In this document: positions 33,174-43,902 of the stretch, piece by piece
Layout: each line of letters starts with the position of its first letter
Position numbering within the stretch: the first letter of the stretch is position 1
Source: Plecoglossus altivelis
Taxonomy: Eukaryota > Chordata > Actinopteri > Osmeriformes > Plecoglossidae
Length of the DNA stretch: 64,000 bases
Assembly (NCBI GenBank): GCA_036571765.1
Contig: BROE01000007.1
Location: 186,001 to 250,000, forward strand
Direction of reading: 5' to 3'
The notes under the pieces: generated by a model
What the model was told of the DNA's origin: nothing
Seen by the model: the letters and a program-made list of their open reading frames with translations, nothing else
The model's database searches: none
Translations under genes and position numbers: made by a program

Positions 33174-33871
33174 CTGCCCATAAAACACAAGTTTCTTTAC
33201 TGAAACCATTTCGTCGCATGACCTTGTGTAAACAACACAAGAATAAAAAGTTTCAATCTATGAAGGTCATTGCAAGGGGTGCAAAATGTCAGCAAAACTG
33301 AGATTTCTAGTAATTTTACATATCAGCAAATTGGCAGAGCTTACAATTACGACCATTTTGGTCGCATATGCAGCAGAAATTGTGTCTGAACAGCCTCAAA
33401 TTATATTGGGGAGCATTTAAACAATTGCAAATGATAGTTGTGGTGCAACCTGTTTTAATTTCTTTACTAAATGTTACCGACCGGCCAATCAGAACCAAAC
33501 ATTTCCTTAAGACTTCAGTACACTGTGGTTTCTGTTCAGCAAGCAAAAGCCTTTCTTATTGTACTGAAGATTCCCATGGAGAGGAGCATTACGAGTATCA
33601 ACACCTTTTATAATGCCCTTCTCAGGCAGGGCCCTGAACTCCTTAAAACAAGAGATGGTGGTATGGTATGATACGATACTGTAATTTCACATCAAATTGT
33701 TGATAAAAACGTTGTGTTCCCTAATATTAACTGAGTGGTAATACATTTTTTAACTTTTTAAAGCACCGATTTGCCTTTTTTCTCTTTGATTTTGGGCCTA
33801 ACTTTGTGACAGTTTTGACAGTCATCGGATTGCCAATAAAGATATTTCATACCAACAGTAAAGTCACCAAC

Positions 33872-34050
33872 CTGTTTAGAGAGCTTCTTCCTTCTTTTTA
33901 CACATTTCTGCTGTATATGGATGGAATGACACCTTCTTCTAGTTCATTTTCTTTTGCCTCTGAGCATATACACTTGAGTCCCTTTTTGGTATGTTGTCTT
34001 TCATACCAGAAAATAGCCTCTGAAGATCCGCCTCACTCCAGGGTGTAATG
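33872..34050 (-). pseudogene. ubtf: ubtf-like exon 1 remnant with in-frame stop
   Basis: Aligns by eye to the UBF segment RWSQEDMLTLLECMKNNLP through MCKLKWVEI. An in-frame TAG at 33941-33939 replaces the conserved Trp of the DWEKV motif. The last codons fit only after a frame change (LSKQ before the donor CAG|GTTGG at 33872). No clear acceptor remains upstream of the Trp at 34040. Confidence 0.65.
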
Positions 34051-34424
34051 CAAGAACATATTTAATGCTTATATCAGAAGCAATAACAGCTCAATCCACA
34101 GGCTTGTTGCTTTTTGCACTGCTCGGAGGAGGTAAAAGTTAGGGAACATGACAATTAGATTTTTGTTCATTGATTTTATGTTGTCTATCTAAGCTCTAAC
34201 ATGACTTTTCTAGCATTCAGACTTTGGCAAGAAAGAGTAAAGGGTGTTCCCAAGAGATCCTAATACGCAAGTAAAGTTTCTGGTATCCTCAGTTTAACCA
34301 GATAAATTTATTAGTTTTGGTGGACTCAAATGTCTTCCATAGTCAAATAGAGGCATATACTAGCTCTAGGGACGTCACCTGACTTGAGGGGAAAGAACTG
34401 TAGCTGGTGCAGGAAACAACAAAT

Positions 34425-34700
34425 AGCAGTTTGGAGTATCCGGCCTTCTTGGAGTCAGCGGGAGGTGTCCTGGCAAGGGTGCTGACTGCCGACTCCACAG
34501 TTCCCCCTGGGAGCTTTCAACGCTCACACGGGTGATGACAGAGAACATTGGCAGGGGGAGGAATGTTTTGCCCAATCTGAGCCCGAACAGTGTTTTGTTA
34601 TTGGATTTCTGTGCTAGCCACGATTTGTCCCTAACAAACCACGTTCAAGCATGAGGTGGCTCATAAATGTACCTAGTACCAGAGCAGCCTACGAATGAAG
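34425..34700 (+). mobile_element. Rex3 relic, copy 5 (endonuclease fragment)
   Basis: Contains GAGTATCCGGCCTTCTTGGA, then CTTTCAACGCTCACACGGGT and ATTGGATTTCTGTGCTAGCC, matching copy 1 at about 975-1210 with many substitutions and small deletions. Neither end of the element is present. It is the oldest-looking Rex3 here. Confidence 0.75.
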
Positions 34701-35808
34701 TTACAAGTAAGTGGGATGATAATTACCTTGTTCGTTGTTAGACAAGCGTGTCTCCATTTCTTGGTTTATCCAAATTCTTAATACATTTTTACCAAGTATG
34801 TTACGGGGGTTTAATTTGTTGAATAGACGATTAAAAAAATCACCAAGCAGCTGACGTTATAAAGGTATTTGTCAGGGATATGAGACGGCTTCATAATGTC
34901 TCAAGTGACCGTCTAACCTTAAGAAACCGCAAGTGGATGAGAGCACAACGTTCACATTAACACACTTCAGCGAATGCATGTAGCATTATTGACTTCTTCT
35001 TTTCTGAGGTTATGGGAGGTGAGGGGAATCATTGCCACCTACTGTTTGAAAGTGTGAACCGGTGGCCTTCAATGTCAACAACCAAATCAGCTCAATACAT
35101 CAGGCTATATATCAAAACCCTCTCATTTAAAACCACACACCCTGCACTAATTTGGAGGACAAACGTGAGTTTTTAGAGTATGCTTCTGAATGAAGCTCTT
35201 GAAGCAGACGTGAAAAGCTGGATGCTATTGTGGATCATGTTTCTCCAGGTTGGTAAACAAGGTGAACTAATGTGAATTGTGCCCTTTCATGCCCTAACAA
35301 ACAAACTGAAAATGGTGAGCAAACACTAAATATAGCTGTGGAGCAAGAGCACATTTAGAACAAAATAACAGGTATATGTAATATAAAAAGTAAAGGAAGA
35401 TATTTTGGTGTGTTTTGTCTTGTTGATGAAAACCAGACCCAGTTAATGAAGATCAAAGACTCAGATTTTGTCTTATTTTGACTAGCAATCCATACAGACA
35501 TTAGTCAAGTCTGGTTGTCAGTCCACCAAAAGTATGTTCTCAAACCATTTCCATAAACCACCACAAGGAGAAGCAGAGTCTGCGAGTCTCACTGCCAGAC
35601 CATTAATCATCACAAAGGAGAACGCTCTAACAGCACTAGGTTTATTGTTGGATTCTTTGAAATTTGAAGCACTCATAAAGCTAGATGTCCACATTCTATA
35701 CACTATCTCATGTTGAGGACAGCTGGAAATGGCAGTTCATGTATTTGTGTTTTGTCTGAGCAAAGTAGGGAGGATGCCATCTCATTTACATGATGGATAT
35801 GACACGGA
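34701..35808. other. Non-coding interval, nothing recognised
   Basis: AT-rich, no exon or repeat recognised. Further 5' exons of the ubtf-like pseudogene could lie here but I could not identify them. Confidence 0.3.
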
Positions 35809-36197
35809 GGACTAACTTTACCCCCTTCTCAAACTGCCACCTTAACGTGGTGGAGGGGTTTGAGTGCTCGGATGATCCTAGAAGCTATGTTGTCGGGGGC
35901 AATAAGCCCCTGGTTGTGTCTCCCAAGGCAAATTGGTCCAGGTGACTTGCCAGACTAAGCATGGTTCACCTACCCCCTATGATGACAAGATCAACAAGAT
36001 TCGCTACATCGCCAGGAGTGGCGTTACCGGGGCCCCACCCTGGAGCCAGGCCTGGAGTGAGTGCTGGCAGGCGAGCGTCTGGTGGCCTGGTCTTTGCCCA
36101 TGAGACCCAGTCGGGTATAACCTGAAAAGTCAACGTGCCACCACCTACAAGAAGGACTGTAGGGGGCCGGTACAGTGTGTTTTGGGTGGTGGTCAGG

Positions 36198-36200
<3 letters not shown>

Positions 36201-36233
<33 letters not shown>
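36201..36233. repeat. GA microsatellite inside Rex3 copy 4
   Basis: A run of AG dinucleotides directly replaces internal Rex3 sequence. Confidence 0.92.
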
Positions 36234-36238
<5 letters not shown>

Positions 36239-36350
36239 ATTGTATCGGCCTATGGGACGAATAACAGTGCAGAGTACCCAGCCTTCTTGGAGTCCCTGGG
36301 AGGGGTACTGGACAGTGCGCCGATCAGGGACTCCATTGTTCTGCTTGGGG

Positions 36351-37710
36351 TCAAGTCAAGTCAATTCAAATTTTATTTATATATCACAAATTTAACACAA
36401 CTATAGTTGATTCAAAGTGCTTTACAGTAAATCAGAAGTTAAAAATAGAAAAGGAGTAGAGAAGATAAGAGAGAAAAGTCAAGGGAGTTAAAAGTCAAGT
36501 GTCAAAAACAATCAAACTGTATATACATAAAATGGAGCACCAACATATAAAAACTAAAATACTAATAATAACATCACTCGAAAGCTAAAGAGTAAAAATA
36601 AGTCTTTAGACTGGTTTTAAAAACATCCAGTGAAGGTGAGGCCCTGATACCCAAAGGTAGACTATTCCAGAGCTTTGGGGCGGCTACAAAGAAAGCACGA
36701 TCACCTTTTGGTTTGCATCTAGAGCAAGGGACAGATAAAAGTAACTTATCACAGGATCTTAATGACCTAACAGCTGGGTAGGGTTTAATAAGTTTTGAAA
36801 TATTATCAAGGGCCAAGTTGTGCAATGCTTTGTATGCAAAAAGAAGAATCTTAAAGTCGACTCTTTTAATTTTTATGGGTAGCCAAAGCAATGAGGCAAG
36901 TACAGGGACCACAGAGATATGGTCCCTCTTTCTAGTTCCTGTCAGCAATCTGGCTGCCGAGTTTTGACCATCTTTAACTGAGACAGTGTAGACTGAGGTA
37001 GGCCAACATAAAGAGAGTTGCAATAGTCCAATCGAGAGGAAATAAGTGCATGGATCACAATTTCAAGGTCTTTCCTGAAAGAAACTGTTTTGCGTTTGCT
37101 ATGGAACTAAGTTGAAAAAAGCTACTTTTTACAACTGCATTTATGTGCTTGGAAAAGAGGGTCAAAATAGACACCAAGATTTTTCGCGAAATTGTGCAGG
37201 CTGTTACTTAAGGAACCTAAATGTGTTTTTATAGAGTTGTTGGTAGCAGCAGGACCCAGTAGAAGCGCTTCGGTTTTATTTTCATACAGTTTCAGTGCAT
37301 TATTTGTCATCCAGGACTTGGCTTCATTGAGGCATGAGAAGAGATGATCTAATGAAAAGTAATTTCCTTGTTTGATTGGAAGATATAGCTGGAGGTGGTA
37401 AGCGTAACAGTGATAATTTATGTTACATTTCTGAAATATTGAACTTAAAGGGAGCATGTAGAGAGAGAACAAAAGAGGGCCGAAAATGGATCCCTGCGGA
37501 ACACCGCAATGAATAGGCACGGAGGGTGAAGGGAATGACCCGATATTTACAGAGAAGGTTCTACTCTTTAAGTAAGAGGCGAACCACTGTAAAGCTAGGC
37601 CCTGGACGCCAACAACACACTGAAGACTTTTCAAAATAATGTTGTGATCAATAGTGTCAAATGCGGCTCTCAAATCTAATAGTATCAGGATAGCAGAAGA
37701 CCCAGAATCA
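36351..37710 (-). mobile_element. I/Jockey-group LINE, reverse orientation, in Rex3
   Basis: Inserted between GTTCTGCTTGGGG and ACTTCAACGCCC of Rex3. On the minus strand it is 5'-truncated and ends in a tail whose plus-strand form is TCAAGTCAAGTCAATTCAAA at 36351. It encodes reverse transcriptase fragments (LDLRAAFDTIDHNIILKSL, IHCGVPQGSIFGPLLFSLYM at 37724-37122) and a C-terminal part at 37023-36574 (QNSAARLLTGTRKRDHISVV, FVAAPKLWNSLPLGIR). The catalytic box is lost: HCYADD of relatives reads HCYAYH. A frameshift separates the two frames near 37100. The exact clade (I, Nimb or RTE-X type) is uncertain. Confidence 0.8.
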
Positions 37711-37929
37711 ACTTCAACGCCCACGTGGGCAACGACAATGACACCTGGAGAGGAGCGATTCGGATGAACGGCCCCCCCTATCTGAACCCGAGCGCCATTT
37801 TGTTATTGGACTTCTGTGCTTGTCACAGTCTGTCCATAACATACACCATGTTCGAGTACAAGGACGTCCATCAGTGCACGTGGCACCAGGACACCCTAGG
37901 CCGAAGGTCGATGATCGACTCATCCCTGG

Positions 37930-38767
37930 GGGTAGATGAGATCCGTCCTGAATGTCTTAAGTCTCTGGAGGTTGTGGGGCTGTCGTGGCTGATATGACTC
38001 TGCAACATTGCGTGGCGGCTTGGGACGGTACCTCTGGACTGGCAGACCGTGGTGGTGGTACCCCTTCATAAGAAGGGGGACCGGAGGGTGTGTTCCAACT
38101 ACAGGGGGATCACACTCCTCAGCCTCCCCAGTAAGGTCTACGCCAGGGTACTAGAGTGGAGAATCGAACCGATAGTTGAACCTTGGATGCATGAGGAACA
38201 GTGTGGTTTTCGACCTGGTCGCGGAACACTGGACCAGCTCTATACTCTTCATCGGGTGCTTGAGGGTTCATGGGAGTATGCCCAACCAGTTAACATGTGC
38301 TTTGAGGACCTGGAGAAGGCATTCAGACGTGTCCCGCACAGTGTCCTGTGGGGGGTTTGCTGGGAGTACAGGGTCCTTTGCTTAGGGTCGTCCGGTCCCT
38401 TGATGACCAGAGCAGGAGCTGTGTTCGCATTACTGGTAGTATGTCGGACTTGTTCCCGGTGTATGTTGGACTCCGCCAGATGCCCTTAGTCACCGCTTCT
38501 GTTCATAGTTTTTATGGACAGAATTTCTAGACACAGCCAGGGGCCGGAGGGTGTCTGGTTTGGGGAGCACAGGATCTCATCTTTGCTTTTCGCAGAAGAT
38601 GTTGTCCTGACGGCTTCATTGGACCAGGACCTGCAGCGTGCACTGGAGCGAATTACAGCCAAGTGTGAAGCTGCCGGGATAAGAATCAGCACCTCCAAAT
38701 CCAAGGCCATGGTTCTTGACCGAAAAGGGTGGCTTGCTCCCTTCGGGTAGGTGGGGAGTCCTTGCTT
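37930..38767 (+). pseudogene. Rex3 reverse transcriptase fragment, copy 4, FAED box
   Basis: Starts at VDEIRPECLKSLEVVGLSW and includes FRPGRGTLDQLYTLH, EDLEKAFRRVPH (family VDLEKAFDRVPR) and LLFAEDVVL, where the second catalytic Asp neighbour is Glu instead of the FADD of other copies. A stop near 37996 and frameshifts near 38380 and 38475 break it. It ends abruptly at CTTGCTT where another LINE is inserted; the rest resumes at 43307. Confidence 0.8.
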
Positions 38768-39530
38768 GTCACTCTGTCACTCTGGACCATTTTCATCTGC
38801 TGCGTGCGGACAGAACAGCAGAGAGCGGTAAGAAGAGAGGAGGAGGCCTGGCTGTGTTCGTGAATGGAAAGTGGTGCAAGTCTGGTCACTGTACAGTGAA
38901 ACAGCAGCTGTGTAACAAAGACATTGAACTGTTAGCTGTTAGCATGAGGCCATATTATCTGCCCCGGGAGTTTTCACATATTATTGTGATAGCAGTGTAT
39001 GTGGCCCCCTCTGCTAATGCTGACAATGCTTGTGAAGCTCTGCTATCCTGCACCAGCAGGTTACAAACACAGCACCCACAGGCTCTCTTCCTCATCTCTG
39101 GTGACTTCAACCACGCCTCTCCCTCATCTGTTCTGCCAACATACACCCAGTATGTCACCTGCCCCACCAGAGACAAGAAAACCCTGGACTTGTTCTTTGC
39201 AAACACCAAGGACGCTTATTCTTCTTCTCCTCTTCCCCCCCTGGGCAAATCGGACCACAACCTTGTACATCTGCGGCCTGTGTATGTACCCATCGTGCAC
39301 AGGCAGCCAGTGGTGCCCCGTGTGGTGAGGAGGTGGTCTGCTGAGAGCGAGGAGGCTCTGAGGGACTGTTTCAGCACCACTGTGTGGGCAGAACTTTATG
39401 ACCCACATGGGGAGGACATCAACTCCATCACAGAGTGCATCACGGACTACATCAACTTCTGTTGTGAAAACACTGTACCGTCCCGGACGGTGCGGTTTTT
39501 TCCTAACAGTAAGCCGTGGATTAACTGTGA
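38768..39530 (+). pseudogene. LINE copy B endonuclease, N-terminally partial
   Basis: An open endonuclease frame with SMRPYYLPREFSHIIVIAVY, LISGDFNHASPSSVLPTY and LGKSDHNLVHLRP, covering the GDFN and SDH catalytic motifs of APE-type LINE endonucleases. It then runs into the linker (NSITECITDYINFCCENTV). The N-terminal third is missing. It ends where Rex3-like sequence interrupts at about 39535. Confidence 0.8.
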
Positions 39531-39539
39531 CATGAATAC

Positions 39540-40935
39540 TGGACCAGCTCTACACACACTTCATCGGGTGCTTGAGGTTTCATGGGAGTTTGCCTAACCG
39601 GTTCACATGTGTTTTTTGGACCTGGAGAAGGCATTCAGACGTGTCCCGCACAGTGTCCTGTGGGGGGTTTGCCCTGGGCATACCAGGTCTTTCGCTTCAG
39701 GGTCGTCCGGGCTCGTTGATGACGGCAGAGAGGAGTGTGTTTTCGCACTTACCTGGTAGTCATGCTCGGACCTTGTTCCCGGTGTACTGTTTGGACCATC
39801 CACATCGCCAGATGCATTAGTCACCCGATTCTCGTTAAATAAGTTTTTATCGGACCCGACTCTCATCTAGACCAGCCAAACCGGGGCCGGAGGGTGTCCT
39901 GGTTCGGGGAGGCACAGGATACTCATCTGCTTTTCGCAGAAGATCGATTGTCCTGACGGTTCATCTCATTGAGACAGGACCTGAGCGGTGCACCCTGGGC
40001 GAATTCACCAGCCAAGTGTGAAGCTCGCCCACCGGGATAAGACAATCAGACACCGTCAAATCCCAAGGCATGGCTTCTTTCGCCGAAAAGGGTGCGCTTG
40101 CCTCCTTCGGGTAGGTTGGGGCGAGTCACTTGCTTTGCTCAAAATCTCCTGTCACTCCTGGACCATTTTCTCTGATCGCGTGCGACCAGACCTAAGCAGC
40201 AGCAGGGTAGCAAGAGAGGAGGAGGCTGGCTGTGGGTTCGTGATAGGACGTGGCTGCAAGTCTGCGGTCATAGTACATGAACAGCCACGCTGTGTAACAA
40301 ACATCTGAACCTGTTTAGCTGTCTAGCATGAAGGAATCTTCATCTGCGCCGGGAGTTTTTTTTACATATTATTGCTGATAGCAGTGTATGTCGGCCCCTG
40401 CTGCTAATCGCCTCGACACATCCGCTTGCTGCGCTTCTGCTATCCCTGCACCAGCAGGTTCAACACGACCCAGGCTCCTCTCATCATCTCTCGTGTGACT
40501 TCACCCACACGCCTCTTCTCATCTGCTTCTTGCACATACCAGTATCGTAGCTCCGCCCCACAAGAGAACAAGAAACACCTCGGACTTGTTCTTCCTGCAA
40601 ACACAGGGGACGCTTATTCTTCTTTCCTCTTCCCCCCTGGCGCACCCTGGCCCACCACACTTGTAATCTGCGGCCATGCTGTTGTAACCAACACCCCCAT
40701 CCGTGCACAGAAGTCAGAACAGTGGGTAGCACCCAAACCCCGGTGATGGTGGAGGAGGTGGTCTGACCTGAGAGCGAGGAGGCTCTGAGGGACTGTTTCA
40801 GCACCACTGTGTGGGCAGAACTTTATGACCCACATGGGGAGGACATCAACTCCATCACAGAGTGCATCACGGACTACATCAACTTCTGTTGTGAAAACAC
40901 TGTACCGTCCCGGACAGTGCGGTTTTTTTCCTAAC
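39540..40935 (+). repeat. Error-rich duplicate of 38228-39530
   Basis: Repeats the same private Rex3/LINE junction (Rex3 RT fragment, then LINE endonuclease) as 38228-39530, with an insertion or deletion every ten bases or so from about 39670 to 40765 and nearly clean sequence before and after. Shared private features include CATTCAGACGTGTCCCGCAC and GCAGAAGAT. Confidence 0.85.
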
Positions 40936-41229
40936 AGTAAGCCGTGGATTAACTGTGACATTAAGGCTCTGCTGAAGGAGAAGAAGAGAGCGTTCAGGTC
41001 AGGGAACAAGGAGGAGCTGAGGACTGTGCAGAAGAAGCTGAGGAGGAAGATCAGGCAAGGGGAAGCCAGCTACCGGAGGAAGATGGAAGAGCAGCTGCAG
41101 CAGCAGAACATCCAGGGAGTGTGGAGGAGCCTGAAAACCATATCAAGTTTCAAGCCCCCCCCTGTCCAGGCAGTGGGGGACCTTCAGTGGGTTAACGATC
41201 TAAATTCCCACTTTATGAGATTTGATCAA
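40936..41229 (+). pseudogene. LINE copy B linker region
   Basis: Reads WINCDIKALLKEKKRAFRSG, then KKLRRKIRQGEASYRRKMEE and GVWRSLKTISSFKPPP, the basic linker between endonuclease and reverse transcriptase in CR1/L2 elements. It loses similarity at about 41230, where A-rich sequence begins. Confidence 0.75.
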
Positions 41230-41805
41230 ATATAACCGCACGCCCCACTCAGCAAACACCAAAAAACAACACATAAATAGAGATGGGAATAAAGAGCACA
41301 AAAAAAAAAAACGAAATCTCTTAACAACCTATGATATAACCATAAAAGATAAATTCATAAAAAAAAAAAAAACAAGATAAAATACAAAACAGAAATAGAG
41401 GAACAGATAAAATATAAAAATATGCATATAGGAACATAGAATACATAAAAAAAATACCCAAAACGCACAAAAATACAAGAGAAAGATGCAAAAAAAAAAA
41501 AAGAATAATGTAATATCAAGCAGCACAGGTGAAGGAGAGAGATGAGAAGAGAAGATAAGAGAGGAGAAGAAAAAAAAAAACCAGCAGCATAGATAATATA
41601 AGAGATAATATAAGATAGAGACAAAGATAGATAGAGAAATACAGAAATATATAGGAGAATAAGATCTATAAAAATAGAGAATAAAAGATAATAGAGAGTA
41701 GAGATAAAAAAAAAAAAAAAAAAAAAAAAAAGATATAATAGAGAAGATAACATAGATTGATAGATAAAGATAGAAAAAAAAGAAAAAAAAAAAAAATCGC
41801 GATAA
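41230..41805. repeat. A-rich low-complexity filler inside LINE copy B
   Basis: About 575 bp composed mostly of A with scattered G and T, including a run of about 22 A near 41707-41730. It occupies the place of the N-terminal reverse transcriptase sequence, which resumes at 41806 with DLSSFRPVALTSHLM-type sequence. Long open frames on the minus strand here are poly-Phe/Ser artefacts. Confidence 0.8.
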
Positions 41806-42972
41806 AGACCTCAGCAGCTTCAGGCCGGTGGCTCTCACATCCCACCTGATGAAGACACTGGAGAGGCTGGTCCTGGACCACCTACGCTCCGCCGTGAGCT
41901 AAGCCATGGATCCGCTGCAGTTTGCGTACCGCCCTGGTATTGGAGTGGAGGATGCCATCATCTTCCTGCTGCACCGCTCTCTCTTACCTCGAGAACCCTG
42001 GCAGCGCTGTGAGAATTCTGTTCTTTGACTTCTCCAGCGCCTTCAAAACCATCCAGCCGCTGCTGCTGAGGGACAGGCTGGAGACTGCTGGTGTGGACTG
42101 TGACTTGGCAGAGTGGATCCTGGACTACCTCACGAACCGGCCTCAGTTTGTGAGAGTCCGGGATTGTGTGTCCTGAAACTCTTGCTCTGCAGTGTGGGGG
42201 AGCAGGGGCATCCCTAGTGTTAGTTTCCTTCCTCTTCCCTCTACAAACTCGGACTTCAGACAAACACGGAACAGGCTGGTGTTCTGCAGAAAGTTTCTGA
42301 CGACTTGCATCATCGACTCATCACGGTTGACGATCGATGCAAGAGTAACAGAGGATAACGAGGACTTTGTGGATGGTGTCAGCAAGAAGCAATCTCATAA
42401 ACGCGGGAAAGACAAGGAGACTTGCTGGTGGACCTTTCGCGACGCGCATTGCACTGCCCTCACCAGTGAACTCAGGGAAGAGACTGAGAGAGTGTGAGAC
42501 ATACAATACCTGGGTGTTCCTGACCAAACCGGACTGGACTCATAACACAGACGCACTGTACAGGAAGAGTCAGAGTGGGCTCTACCTCCTGAGGAGACTC
42601 GGGTCTTTTGGAGTGTCAGGGCCGCTCCTGAGGATCTTCTACGACTCTGTGGTGGCACCAGCCGTCCTGTACGGTGTGGTCTGCTGGAGCAGCAGCATCA
42701 CAGAGAGGGAGAGGAAGAAGCTGGACAAGGTCATCAAGAAGTCCAGCTCCGTCCTGGGCTGTGCTCTGGACTCAGTGCGTGAGGTGGGGGACAGAAGGGT
42801 CCTGGCTAAACTCGAGTCGATGCTGGACCATGAATCCCACCCCCTACAGGACGCCATGTCAGCCCTGGAGAGCAGCTTCAGTGACAGACTGATTCACCCT
42901 CGCTGTATGAAGGAGAGGTTTCGCAGGTCTTTCCTTCCTGCTGCTGTCAGACTTTACAATGATCACTGTTAG
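41806..42972 (+). pseudogene. LINE copy B reverse transcriptase, broken
   Basis: Starts with FRPVALTSHLMKTLERLVLD, then a stop at 41900, MDPLQFAYRPG, ILFFDFSSAFKTIQPLLL and DYLTNRPQFVRVRDCVS. The catalytic palm segment is absent. After a scrambled block the C-terminal part returns at about 42525 (LRRLGSFGVSGPLLRIFYDS, VLYGVVCWSSSITERERK, FLPAAVRLYNDHC) and stops at 42970. Confidence 0.8.
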
Positions 42973-43276
42973 CCCTGAACACGTGCCGTTCACCCGCCAC
43001 AATCATGTGCAATATAATTTATAATTTAACATACTGTAAATAGACTTTTCACCTCACTGTAGTCACTTACTGTACATAATATAACAATACACTTTAGCCA
43101 CTTTAGATACCATTTACAATGTAAATAAGAGTGTGCACTTTACACTTTATATTGTATTTTTTTTACAACCATGTTTATTTATCCTTTTGTTATTGCATGC
43201 ACCTATTTCCTTCATTCCTGTCCAAAACTGTGTGTTGCAACAGTGGAATTTCCCCATTGTGGGACAAATAAAGGAT

Positions 43277-43306
43277 CTCTTATCTTATCTTATCTTATCT
43301 TATCTT
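43277..43306. repeat. TCTTA pentamer tail of LINE copy B
   Basis: Five to six tandem TCTTA/TATCT units at the 3' end of the LINE. Confidence 0.9.
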
Positions 43307-43902
43307 CAAGTGGAGGAGGTCAAGTACCTCGGGGTCTTGTTCACGAGTGAGGGAAGGACGGAACGTGAGATTGACAGGCGGATCGGTGCAGCGGCTGCAG
43401 TGATGCGGTCGCTGTACTGGACCGTTGTGGTGAAGAAGGAGCCTAGCCGGAAGGCAAAGCTCTCGATTTACCGGTCAATCTACGTTCCTACTCTCACCTA
43501 TGGTCATAAACTTCGGGTAATGACCGTAAGGACAAGATCGCGGATACAAGCGGCTGAAATTAGTTTTCTCCGCAGGGTGGCCGGGCGCTCCCTTAGAGAT
43601 AAGGTGAGGAGCTCGGTCACACGGGAGGAGCTCGGAGTAGAGCCCCTACTCCTCCACGTTGAGAGGAGCCAGCTGAGGTGGCTTGGGCATCTGCTTCGGA
43701 TGCCTCCTGGACGCCTCCCTCGGGAGGTCTTCCGGGTATGTTCCACCAGGAGGCGGCCCTGGGAGAGACCCAGGACACTCTGGATGTCTCTTGGCTGGCC
43801 TGGGAACACTTCGGGATCCCCCCGGAGGAGCTGGAGGAGGTGTGTGTAGAGAAGGATGTCTGGGCCTCCCTGCTCAGACTGCTGCGACCCGGCCCAGGAT
43901 AA
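43307..43902 (+). pseudogene. Rex3 reverse transcriptase C-terminal part, copy 4
   Basis: The continuation of the split Rex3: VEEVKYLGVLFTSEGRTERE, RKAKLSIYRSIYVPTLTYGH and RSQLRWLGHLLRMPPGR. The GRPRTRWRDYVSRLAW stretch is altered and shortened (ERPRTLWMSLGW). The tail follows at 43911-43922. Confidence 0.8.

Larger units (their letters stand above)
22749..34050 (-). pseudogene. ubtf: ubtf-like (upstream binding factor) gene, disabled
   Basis: UBF is the HMG-box factor that organises ribosomal DNA and supports RNA polymerase I. Three minus-strand exons match its N-terminus. The first (about 34050-33872) reads WSEADLQRLFSGMKDNIPKR in UBF-like register. The second (33173-33090) carries WKIRTLPELIRDA, like FRTLTELILDA of UBF. 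The third (32918-32776) holds HMG box 1 (AFFYQEKHRMFKEKHPEM). Exon 1 has a TAG at 33941-33939 where UBF has Trp, plus a frameshift near its end. Exon 3 has a one-base loss near 32903. An endogenous retrovirus occupies the next intron. Boxes 2-6 were not found. Two acidic exons at 23002-22934 and 22850-22749 may be the tail. UBTF lies just upstream of ATXN7L3 in human as I recall, which supports the identity. Confidence 0.7.
38768..43306 (+). mobile_element. CR1/L2-group LINE, copy B, inserted in Rex3
   Basis: Begins with endonuclease sequence (about 38768) and ends at a TCTTA repeat tail (43277-43306) directly before the Rex3 continuation CAAGTGG. The intact Rex3 sequence at this point is CTTGCTTCAAGTGG, so the junctions are clear. 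The interior is badly disturbed: a noisy second copy of the Rex3/LINE junction (39540-40935), an A-rich stretch (41230-41800) and a 320-bp block of unrelated or scrambled sequence (about 42178-42500) that replaces the catalytic part of the reverse transcriptase. Confidence 0.75.

Noticed and set aside
22749..34050. Idea that all ubtf-like breaks are sequencing errors
   Set aside because: The TGG-to-TAG change is a substitution, the acceptor of exon 1 is also lost, and HMG boxes 2-6 are not found, so decay is the better explanation.
36135..36395. Frames containing RERERERER from the GA repeat
   Set aside because: They are translations of the GA microsatellite within Rex3 copy 4.
41329..41881. 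Long minus-strand open frames full of Phe, Ser and Leu that look like a membrane protein
   Set aside because: They are the complement of an A-rich low-complexity stretch and have no start context, no conserved motif and no natural composition.
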